Shown: piece by piece, positions 57,279 through 64,000 of the stretch
Layout of the letters: the number at the start of each line of letters is the position of its first letter
Position numbering within the stretch: position 1 is the first letter of the stretch
Source: EW11 sp035765635
GTDB taxonomy: Bacteria > Verrucomicrobiota > Verrucomicrobiia > Opitutales > Opitutaceae
Length of the DNA stretch: 64,000 bases
Direction: 5' to 3'
Assembly: GCA_035765635.1 (NCBI GenBank)
Contig: DASTWZ010000005.1
Location: 1-64,000, forward strand
Made by a program: the position numbers and the translations under genes
The notes under the pieces: generated by a model
The model's database searches: none
What the model saw: the letters and a program-made list of their open reading frames with translations, nothing else
What the model was told of the DNA's origin: nothing

Positions 57279-58568
57279 ATGGCGACCGCATCACCCGCGT
57301 GGACCATGAGCGAATGGCAGACCTTGGCCGCACAAGCGCCGGCCCAGGCCGGTCGTGAACTCGCGCGCCGCCTGCAAACCGCGCTGTCGCCCGAGCAGCA
57401 CCGCGCCGTGTTCGCCACCAACCCGAGCGAAGAAACGCTGATCGAGGCCTTCGAACGCGTCGCCAACACCATCGCTCCGCTCGCCGGCGTGCCTTACGCT
57501 CTGAAGGATATTTTCTTCACCGCGAACGATCCGCTCCTCGCCGGATCGAAATTTCCACCTGGCGTCATTCCAACCCGGCCAAAGGACAGCAAGCTTCCCC
57601 ATGCGCTGCAGGGCTTCGGCGCTGTTCTCGCGGGGAAAACCCAGCTGTACGAATTCGCTTACGGGCTCACCGGCGAAAACGAGCACTACGGCGACTGCAT
57701 GCATCCGCAATTTCCAGACCGGACTTCCGGCGGATCGTCGAGCGGCTCAGCCGCCGCGGTTGCCGCTGGCATCGTGCCGGTCGGCGTGGGTACAGACACC
57801 GCCGGATCCATTCGCGTGCCCGCCGCGTTCTGCGGGCTGTTTGGCTTTCGCACCTCAGCCGGCCACGCGCTGATCGCGGACGCGTTTCCCCTCGGGCCGT
57901 CGTTCGACACCGCAGGCTGGTTCACGCGTTCGCCGCAGGACATGCTGACGCTGAACCGCTTTCTTCTCGGGCGTCCGGCGCAAATAGACCGTTCGCCGCG
58001 CGGATGCTATCTCGGTTTCAACGCCTTTGGCATCACTGCTGATCAAGACGTCGAAAAAGCTTACACCAACGCTGCCTCCCAAATTGCGCTGCCGGCCGAT
58101 CGCGAGTCGACGGCACAGTTGCAAAACAGCTTTGCCGGTTCTGCCGAGAGCTACGCGGTCCTGCAAAGCATCGAGGCCTACCACGTTCACGCGAAGTGGC
58201 TCGACGAGCGCCGCAGCGACTACAGCCCGAAGGTTTGGGCGCGAATCGATCGCGGCAGAAACTGGAACGTCGACCAACAACAGCGCGCGCAGGCGCGGCG
58301 CACCGTGATCAAGCACACCTGGGCGAGCTTCTTCATGACGTACGATTACCTCGTGCTGCCCATCGCGCCTTTCCCGGCGCTGACCAAAGCCGATTCCACG
58401 CAGGAAAATCGCGATCGTCTCCTCACCCTCGCAACGCCCGCGAGCCTCGGTGGACTCCCCGCTCTGACGATCCCGATCCGTCTGCCAAGCGGCCTGACCA
58501 CGGGCATGCAGATCATCGTGAACGACCCGCTCAGCCCCGTGATCTCCTGGCTACTCAGCCGCCGTTGA
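57279..58568 (+). CDS. Amidase signature family hydrolase
   Basis: A 429-residue Ser-cisSer-Lys hydrolase. The catalytic Lys is in GVPYALKDIFF, and the Gly/Ser-rich signature RTSGGSSSGSAAAVAAGI with the second serines in GTDTAGSIRVPAAFCG is complete. The substrate amide is unknown. GatA-type transamidation is unlikely, since gatB and gatC are not near. A start at residue 10 (MSEWQTL) is also possible. The gene is divergent from RidA by about 100 bp. Confidence 0.88.
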   Translation: MATASPAWTMSEWQTLAAQAPAQAGRELARRLQTALSPEQHRAVFATNPSEETLIEAFERVANTIAPLAGVPYALKDIFFTANDPLLAGSKFPPGVIPTRPKDSKLPHALQGFGAVLAGKTQLYEFAYGLTGENEHYGDCMHPQFPDRTSGGSSSGSAAAVAAGIVPVGVGTDTAGSIRVPAAFCGLFGFRTSAGHALIADAFPLGPSFDTAGWFTRSPQDMLTLNRFLLGRPAQIDRSPRGCYLGFNAFGITADQDVEKAYTNAASQIALPADRESTAQLQNSFAGSAESYAVLQSIEAYHVHAKWLDERRSDYSPKVWARIDRGRNWNVDQQQRAQARRTVIKHTWASFFMTYDYLVLPIAPFPALTKADSTQENRDRLLTLATPASLGGLPALTIPIRLPSGLTTGMQIIVNDPLSPVISWLLSRR

Positions 58569-58598
58569 AGCCGCTGGTCCCTCGGTTCGATCAAACCG

Positions 58599-58793
58599 TT
58601 AGCCGCAAGAAGACGCAAAAAAAGCAAAGAGGATTCTTGGCCTGCAAACGGCTCAGACATCCAAATCCCAGCCGCAGACTGGAATTTGGTTTGTAGCTCC
58701 AAACCAAAGACCAGACCGCGGCCGAGCGACGAATGTCTGAGCCGCGCCGTAATAAAAATCCTTTTTGCGTATTTTGAGCCTTTTCGCGGCTAA
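58599..58793. repeat. Family A palindromic repeat, copy 3
   Basis: It begins TTAGCCGCAAGAAGACGCAA and ends TTTTCGCGGCTAA. The inner palindrome is TTTGGTTTGTAGCTCCAAACC at about 58686-58706, a variant of the one in copies 1 and 2, and an extra pair GGCTCAGACAT/ATGTCTGAGCC flanks it. It lies between the convergent amidase and amidohydrolase genes. Confidence 0.8.
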
Positions 58794-58818
58794 AAAGGTT
58801 TTCTGGATCGAAGGCTGT

Positions 58819-59715
58819 CTAGATCCGGTAAATCACCGCGGCCGTCGCGGAAAAAATCTTTCGCTCGTCCGACGGCTCCAGGCCTAACGTCTCGACCTGA
58901 GCCACGAAGGATTTGATCGACGGCGCGCGTTCGGTCGCGGGAAAAAGGATCAGCGGGTAATCCGAACCGAAAACGATCCGGTCCGCTCCCACGGCTTCGA
59001 TCATCTCCCGAAAAACCTCCGGGCCATAAAGCAGGGGCGACGCCGCTGTATCGAAAAAAACATTACGCTGCGCGCGGATCTCGTCGCCGTGTACGGGATC
59101 GAACGGCAAACGCGCCCCCCAATGCGCCAGCACGAACGCATTGCGCGGATGCGAACGAGCAAGTGTCACCAAATCCGTGAGCGGCGTGAGCACGCGGCCG
59201 GGATAGTTTTTGCTCAACGGCTCCGTGACATGAAGATTGATCGGCAACCCCAACTCCGCGGCAACGGCGAGCGCCGCGAGCCAGCCGGCATCGCTCAACT
59301 CAAAATGCTGCGAATGCGGTGACAGTTCTCCGAGTCCGCAAAACCCGTGCTCCTTCGCCCAGCGCAACTCCTCGATCACCGGCTTCTCGCCCACCTCGGG
59401 ATGAAACGTCGCGCACGCCGCGAGCCGATCCGGATGTGCGCGAATGCAGCGCTCGAAAAACCGATTTTGCGCCACGCAGTTGTAGTGCTTTTCCCAATAC
59501 CAACCGAGCAGCACCGCCTTGCTCACCTGTGCTTCGTCCATCGCGCGGAGCAGTTCGTCCACTGTCGGAAACGCCTGCACCGGCTGCCCGTTCCTCCGCA
59601 CCCGCGTGCACAGAGTCGCCCAATGCGCCTCGCCCGCCGCGGCGGCCCACTCGGCCGGCGACTCATTTATCTCCGGCGAGTACAGGTGAACATGCGCGTC
59701 GATCAGGGCGGCCAT
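58819..59715 (-). CDS. Amidohydrolase-2 family protein (TatD-like TIM barrel)
   Basis: The 298-residue metal-dependent hydrolase has the amidohydrolase order: HxH in LIDAHVHLYS at the start, Glu in GFCGLGELSPHSQH, His in LPINLHVTEP, His in AFVLAHWGARLP, and the late Asp in RIVFGSDYPLIL. It resembles the gamma-resorcylate decarboxylase/lactonase branch, but the substrate is unknown. The ATG at 59715 is used, and the frame upstream reaches into the divergent RibA-like gene region and is not coding in style. It is divergent from the duplicated RibA-like gene by about 113 bp, which may indicate a shared pathway. Confidence 0.87.
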   Translation of the reverse strand: MAALIDAHVHLYSPEINESPAEWAAAAGEAHWATLCTRVRRNGQPVQAFPTVDELLRAMDEAQVSKAVLLGWYWEKHYNCVAQNRFFERCIRAHPDRLAACATFHPEVGEKPVIEELRWAKEHGFCGLGELSPHSQHFELSDAGWLAALAVAAELGLPINLHVTEPLSKNYPGRVLTPLTDLVTLARSHPRNAFVLAHWGARLPFDPVHGDEIRAQRNVFFDTAASPLLYGPEVFREMIEAVGADRIVFGSDYPLILFPATERAPSIKSFVAQVETLGLEPSDERKIFSATAAVIYRI

Positions 59716-59828
59716 GCTCCGTCTCAAACAGCCGCGCTCCACGGCAGCAATCCAAACTCCGCATAGAGTTTCCTTTCCGCGAAAGGCTGCCATAGTCCTG
59801 AGCGCGCCCGTCCGCGGCCGCATTTTTC

Positions 59829-61421
59829 ATGAGCAAAGTCATCAAATTCGAGAAGCCCGAGAGTCCGCTCCCCTCTCCGACCCCGAGCTTCGAAACCTTG
59901 ATCAGCCAACTCCAGTCGCACTCCGGCTCGGTGCTCTCGCCCGAGTTCGTCGACGAGCGACCGCTGTATGGCCAGACGCTCTACATCGCGAACTGCTCGC
60001 TCGATACCCGCTTCGGACCGTTCCACGCGTACATTTTTCAGGACATCATCGACAAGCACTACATCATCGCGCTGACGCACGGCGATGTGGTGAACGCCAA
60101 AGTACTCTACACGCGGCTGCACTCATCGTGCGTCACGAGCGAGACGTTGCGCGGCTGCGACTGCGATTGCGTTCAACAGCTCGAAGGTGCCTTCAAGGTC
60201 ATTTCGGAAAAGAAGGCCGGCGTGCTTTTTTATCTGATGCAGGAGGGCCGTGGCGTCGGCTACGTGGGCAAAGCCCGCGATCGCATGCTGGTCCAGGCCT
60301 CGCTCGATCAGCTCTCGACCTTTCAAGCCTATCACGCGATGGGGCTCAAAAAGGACCACCGCAGTTACGACAACATTTCCCAAATCTGCTATCTGCTCGG
60401 GCTGAAAGCCGCCTTCGTCGTGCTCACGAACAATCCCGACAAAGTGGACGCGCTGAAGGCCCAAGGTCTCACCGTCGCCGGGACCGAAGCGCTCGAGTTC
60501 GAGCCGTCCCCTTTCAATCTCGCTTATCTCACCTCGAAAGCCGCCAGCGGACATATCTTGAAACGCCCGGCGGAATCCCTGGCGCGCCGAGCTGTTCCAC
60601 CGGAACCAGTCGTGCCGTTCAAACCGTTCGCGCTGCAAAACGCGCGCCGCTTCATCTACGCCGCGAGTTATTTTCTGCCCCTCAAGCCGGTCGACAACGA
60701 CATCCTGCTGACCGAAACGCAGTTCAAGGATCTCTTCAAAAAGCAATCCATCGAGCGCTACATGGCTGGACCGAACCCCTTGCTCCTGGGTTATCAGTTG
60801 ATTCGCGAAAACCGTTTTTTCGTGCGGATAAATCCTGAGAACCTCACCGCGTTCAAACGCGACAATCCGACCGACCCGATCGTCGATCTGCTCACGACGC
60901 CCTACTGGTTTCGCGTTCACGTCTACTACGACATCGTGACGAGCCAGGAATTCGTCGTGCTCACCCACGGCAAGAGCCGCGTGCAAGACATTCCCGTCGT
61001 GCGGCTGCAGAGCGAATCGCTTTTCAACCGCTTCCCGCTCCGCAGCGTGGACAACCGCGACAAATTCAAGAAGTCCATCAAGCACATCGTAACCTACGGC
61101 GTCGGCGCAGTGCTGCTTCTCTATTACGACGGCCGGGGCGCGGGCTTCGGCGCTTATGCCACGGACGTGATGATGTCCGAAAACGGCCAGGCGTTAACCA
61201 GCGATGACGCCTATCAGAAGCTCGGCGTGGGCTATGACAGCCGCGATTACGATGCCTGCATGATGCTGCTCAAGCATCACGTCCCGAACGAACGCATCCA
61301 GATGGTGATGAATTCGCCGGCAAGTCTCGTGAAAAAGAAAGAGTACGCTTCAGCCCTCAACGATCATCACATCGAGGTGGACAAGTGGATCTTCCTCGAC
61401 GAGCACACCGTCGGCGAGTGA
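59829..61421 (+). CDS. Internally duplicated GTP cyclohydrolase II-like protein
   Basis: The 530-residue protein holds two RibA-like halves. In the first, HSSCVTSETLRGCDCDCVQQ (residues 98-117) carries the zinc cysteines (probably Cys101, Cys112, Cys114), QEGRGVG (138-144) is the catalytic GTP-binding motif, and a later LTNNPDKVDALKAQGL is the RibA C-terminal signature. The second half (about 340-520) repeats the same order (LTHGK, RLQSES, DGRGAGFGAYATD, MVMNSPASLVKKKEYASAL) but has lost every zinc cysteine. It may be a GTP cyclohydrolase II with a regulatory half, or a URC1-like enzyme of pyrimidine catabolism. No ribB, ribD or ribE is near. A double-SIS gene follows after 12 nt. Confidence 0.82.
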   Translation: MSKVIKFEKPESPLPSPTPSFETLISQLQSHSGSVLSPEFVDERPLYGQTLYIANCSLDTRFGPFHAYIFQDIIDKHYIIALTHGDVVNAKVLYTRLHSSCVTSETLRGCDCDCVQQLEGAFKVISEKKAGVLFYLMQEGRGVGYVGKARDRMLVQASLDQLSTFQAYHAMGLKKDHRSYDNISQICYLLGLKAAFVVLTNNPDKVDALKAQGLTVAGTEALEFEPSPFNLAYLTSKAASGHILKRPAESLARRAVPPEPVVPFKPFALQNARRFIYAASYFLPLKPVDNDILLTETQFKDLFKKQSIERYMAGPNPLLLGYQLIRENRFFVRINPENLTAFKRDNPTDPIVDLLTTPYWFRVHVYYDIVTSQEFVVLTHGKSRVQDIPVVRLQSESLFNRFPLRSVDNRDKFKKSIKHIVTYGVGAVLLLYYDGRGAGFGAYATDVMMSENGQALTSDDAYQKLGVGYDSRDYDACMMLLKHHVPNERIQMVMNSPASLVKKKEYASALNDHHIEVDKWIFLDEHTVGE

Positions 61422-61433
61422 GCGGCATTCGTC

Positions 61434-62492
61434 ATGTCGGACTCTCTCGGCCACGAGCTGCTCGGCCAGCGCCTTCGCCAAATCCCCGCTGTAGTGGAAG
61501 AAATGATACAGCGCGGCCCGCGCCCGCTGTCCGAGCGCACGCGGGCTTCGCAGCGCTTCGTGGTCACGGGCACCGGCAGCTCCGAGTCGCACGCGCGCTA
61601 TTTGGAGATGTTGCTCAACCTCTACGCGGACCGCGCCGCGTGTTACCTCCCGCTTTCCGGGTTCACCCACACGCATCGGCCCGCCTTCCAGGGCAAAACG
61701 CTGATCGTCTTCAGCCAGGGCGTTTCGCCAAACGCCCAAATTGCGCTGCGCCGGCGTAGTGACTTTTCCCATACAATTCTCTTCACCGCGACCACGCCCG
61801 AGACCGCGCGGCGCGCCGGGAAGGCGGATCGCGCCGAGTTCTTGCAGCATTTGCTCGACGAAGGCGGTGAGCTGATCGAGTTCCCGCTCGCCGAGGAATA
61901 CACCACGCTGATCCGCTTCGTCGGACCCATGGCGGGCTATCTGGCGTGTCTGCAGTTCGTCGCGCAACTCAGCGGTTGTCGCTTCCCCAAGATCCAGGCG
62001 GAACAGATTCTTCCGCTGCTCGACAGCAAAGCGCCCCGCGAACTCGTTCACGCGATGCTCCACGCGCCGGAACATTTTTCGCACGGTTTCAATCTCGTGA
62101 CTGCCGCGCCGATTTCGAACTTCGCCCAGAATCTCGCGTGCAAGTTCATGGAGGGACTCTTCTGGAGCTGCCCGCCCGTCTCTGATTTTCTCCAATTCGC
62201 GCATGGACCTTTCCAACAAACCACCGCGCATCCGCATCCCGTGGTGATTTTGCAGGGAAACTCCGAAATCGAAGCCGAACTCGTCGCGCGCAGTGTGCGC
62301 ATGTTGTCCGAGGTGAAAATCGACGCGTTCGTCGTCCCGATTTCAGCGCCGCCACTGACTTCGATTTTCGGTTTCGAAGCAGCGCTGAACGACTTGGTTT
62401 ATCAAATCATCGTCGCTCGCGGCATCGATCAAGTGAACTGGCCGGGCAAGGGCCGCGATGATCTGCTCTACGGCTTCTGCGAGGACATCTGA
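61434..62492 (+). CDS. Double SIS-domain protein (GlmS isomerase-half-like)
   Basis: The 352-residue protein looks like the isomerase half of glucosamine-6-phosphate synthase without a glutaminase domain. It has two SIS modules: VVTGTGSSESHARYLEMLLN with IVFSQGVSPNAQIAL in the first, and FMEGLFWSCP with HPVVILQGNSEIE in the second. It probably isomerises or deaminates a phosphosugar. The ATG at 61434 lies 12 nt after the RibA-like gene, so both are one operon. That coupling suggests the sugar-phosphate part of a GTP-derived product is the substrate, but this is conjecture. Confidence 0.83.
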   Translation: MSDSLGHELLGQRLRQIPAVVEEMIQRGPRPLSERTRASQRFVVTGTGSSESHARYLEMLLNLYADRAACYLPLSGFTHTHRPAFQGKTLIVFSQGVSPNAQIALRRRSDFSHTILFTATTPETARRAGKADRAEFLQHLLDEGGELIEFPLAEEYTTLIRFVGPMAGYLACLQFVAQLSGCRFPKIQAEQILPLLDSKAPRELVHAMLHAPEHFSHGFNLVTAAPISNFAQNLACKFMEGLFWSCPPVSDFLQFAHGPFQQTTAHPHPVVILQGNSEIEAELVARSVRMLSEVKIDAFVVPISAPPLTSIFGFEAALNDLVYQIIVARGIDQVNWPGKGRDDLLYGFCEDI

Positions 62493-62553
62493 TTGCGCGG
62501 GAAACGGCGTTTTCGCGCGCTCCAAATTTGGCAGCAGTTTGGACAAATAACGA

Positions 62554-62572
62554 GTAGTGCCGGCGGCACTAC
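62554..62572. promoter_or_regulatory. 19-bp palindrome before the universal stress gene (family E)
   Basis: GTAGTGCC (62554-62561) pairs with GGCACTAC (62565-62572). It has the same GTAGTGC-N5-GCACTAC core as 27585-27607. It lies 17 nt upstream of the start codon, so it could act in the leader or as an operator. Confidence 0.5.
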
Positions 62573-62589
62573 AGGACTATATTGTCGTC

Positions 62590-63078
62590 ATGAAAACGAT
62601 ACTCGTACCCCTCGATTTCTCGGCGATTTCCGAAGAGGCCGTTGACACAGCAATCTCGCTGGCCGCGGACATACACGCGCAAGTCGTGTTGCTTCACGTG
62701 ATTCATGAAGAGCTCGTCTACAACGGGCTGGGCGTGACCCTCGCGCAATACGCCGAGGTTTCCAAGACGGTGGAAACCAAGACGGACGAAGCCCTCGCGC
62801 CTTTCCTGCGCAGAGCCGCGGAGCGCGGAGTTCACGCCCTGCCTCACCGCATGCAGGGAATGCCCGTCAGCCGGATTCTCGACGAAGCGCGCCAGCTCGA
62901 CGCCAGCTTCATCGTGATGGGTTCGCACGGCCACGGCGCTCTCTATGAACTCTTCATCGGCAGCACGGCTCTCGGCGTGCTGAAAAACGCGCCCTGCCCG
63001 CTCATCCTCGTGCCGCCGAATTCCGCGCACGCAAAAGCCGGCGCACCCGAGGCGGAGCAGAGCGTTTCGGCGAAATAA
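62590..63078 (+). CDS. Universal stress protein (UspA family)
   Basis: A 162-residue protein with MKTILVPLDFSAISEEAVD, the Rossmann-like fold and the ATP-binding GSHGHGALYELFIGSTAL motif (G-x2-G-x9-G-S type), so it is of the nucleotide-binding class. The C-terminal AHAKAGAPEAEQSVSAK tail is variable. The ATG at 62590 is used, since a GTC and non-coding repeat sequence precede it. The palindrome at 62554-62572 may control it. Confidence 0.93.
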   Translation: MKTILVPLDFSAISEEAVDTAISLAADIHAQVVLLHVIHEELVYNGLGVTLAQYAEVSKTVETKTDEALAPFLRRAAERGVHALPHRMQGMPVSRILDEARQLDASFIVMGSHGHGALYELFIGSTALGVLKNAPCPLILVPPNSAHAKAGAPEAEQSVSAK

Positions 63079-63133
63079 AACGCCGAGTGACCGATATGCG
63101 CGGACCGATGCTTCGGCCGCGCATTACGTTAGG

Positions 63134-64000
63134 TCACGTCGCGCGCGCCGGCACTTTGCCGCCAATCGCCGCGCCAATCGTGGAAAGCAATTCCTCGGCC
63201 GCGATGGGTTTTCGGAGCAGTTCGACTTTTTCCAAATCCGTGTCCGGGCCAATCGTCGCGTTTTCCAACATCCCGCTCATCGCGATGAGTTTCACCTCTG
63301 GATTCAAATCGCGCAGCATCCGCATCGTCGAAGCACCATCGAGGCCCGGCATCATCATATCTACGAGCACGAGCGCAATTTTGTCGTGGTTTCGTTGATA
63401 CACTTCGATGCCTTTCAATCCATCCGCGGCGAAGAAGCCCGTGTAGCCGCAGTAGCGCAGCATCGAGGCAATCACGTCGCGAATATACGCCTCATCGTCG
63501 ATCACGAGCACACCTTCGCCATTGCCGCGCGGAAGTGGCGCGCGGGACGAGGACGTTGGCGGCGCCTCTTCGGAGGCGAGTGCGGGCAGGTAAATTTCGA
63601 AACGTGTTCCACGGTTGATTTCGCTGACCACGTTTACCGTGCCCGAATGGCCCTTTACGATGCCGAGCACGGTGGAAAGGCCAAGGCCGGTCCCCTTGCC
63701 GACTTCCTTCGTCGTGAAGAACGGATCCCAAATGCGATCGAGAACATGAGGCGGGATGCCGCTGCCGTTGTCCTCGACTGAAATCATGACCGTGGGGCCC
63801 GGCTTGAGCTCTGGATGAATTCTCAAGAACTCCGCTGATGGCGTGACGTTCTTCGCGCGGATTTCGATCTTTCCGCCGTTGGTCATCGCATCGCGTGCGT
63901 TCACACAGAGATTCATCAACACCTGATTGAGCTGCGTCGCGTCGCCCTTGAGCATCCAGAGATCACGGTCCACCGCTGTGTGTATTTCGATGGACCGCGG
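63134..64000 (-). CDS. Hybrid sensor histidine kinase (3' part, truncated by window edge)
   Basis: The open frame runs to the right edge, so the N-terminus is outside. Visible are the ATPase domain (LNQVLMNLCVNARDAM N-box; VEDNGSGIPP G1; GKGTGLGLSTVLGIVKGHSG G2) and a C-terminal receiver (VLVIDDEAYIR, phospho-acceptor in LVLVDMMMPGLDG, LIAMSG, LLRKPI). This is the NtrB-like ATPase type (HATPase_c with NARDAM), usually with PAS sensors upstream. Its cognate regulator is not seen within the window. Confidence 0.9.
   Translation of the reverse strand, partial: PRSIEIHTAVDRDLWMLKGDATQLNQVLMNLCVNARDAMTNGGKIEIRAKNVTPSAEFLRIHPELKPGPTVMISVEDNGSGIPPHVLDRIWDPFFTTKEVGKGTGLGLSTVLGIVKGHSGTVNVVSEINRGTRFEIYLPALASEEAPPTSSSRAPLPRGNGEGVLVIDDEAYIRDVIASMLRYCGYTGFFAADGLKGIEVYQRNHDKIALVLVDMMMPGLDGASTMRMLRDLNPEVKLIAMSGMLENATIGPDTDLEKVELLRKPIAAEELLSTIGAAIGGKVPARAT

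Overview
The window looks like a piece of a high-GC chromosome from the Verrucomicrobiota, most likely an Opitutaceae-type organism. The evidence is a very large TonB-dependent receptor whose mature N-terminus carries an LSPFEV motif, a fused membrane-anchored dehydrogenase/HEAT/cytochrome c protein of the kind common in the PVC superphylum, start sites that mostly lack clear Shine-Dalgarno sequences, and several families of palindromic intergenic repeats. This placement is inference from protein style, not a database match.

Layout. Positions 206-13495 (minus strand) hold one compact catabolic operon: TonB receptor, PVC-type dehydrogenase/cytochrome, clan-A glycosidase, MFS transporter, enolase-superfamily enzyme, ThuA-like protein and TIM-barrel isomerase/epimerase. 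The inner genes overlap by ATGA. Two regulators, a GntR/LacI hybrid and an AraC protein, diverge from it (13789-15778). Then come an M28 peptidase, an odd acetyltransferase with a Cys-rich repeat linker, a LuxR-type response regulator, a DTW-domain tRNA-modifying enzyme and tRNA-Glu(CTC). Positions 21335-27306 are a signalling island: a 1197-residue hybrid kinase with a periplasmic propeller-like sensor, an unlisted 58-codon secreted-peptide gene followed by a stand-alone YcaO-domain protein, and two receiver-only regulators.

Positions 27719-33125 encode GlgE and a TreS-maltokinase fusion, which together convert trehalose to alpha-glucan. The rest is mainly housekeeping: ndk, hemB, cysS, thrS, two PII genes around amt, aspS, gpmI, hemH, ruvC, a TauE/SafE transporter, recF, a cysteine desulfurase, gmhA, a STAS protein, acnA, a peroxiredoxin, tyrS, RidA, an amidase and an amidohydrolase. 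At 59829-62492 an internally duplicated GTP-cyclohydrolase-II-like protein is paired with a double-SIS protein. A universal stress protein and the 3' part of a hybrid histidine kinase close the window.

Five repeat families are visible. Family A is about 200 bp with TTAGCCGC...GCGGCTAA ends. Family B consists of nested palindromes built from 9-nt CACGAA/CACGGAA units. Family C is a 7-nt GAAGGCK tandem repeat. Family D is a GGAGCGC.GGCGTC palindrome cluster. Family E is a 19-bp GTAGTGC-N5-GCACTAC palindrome. Two of them run into coding sequence (the AraC and ThrS C-termini).

The strongest candidate for an undescribed system is the secreted small peptide plus lone YcaO protein next to a divergently transcribed sensor kinase. 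The duplicated RibA-like/SIS pair is second.
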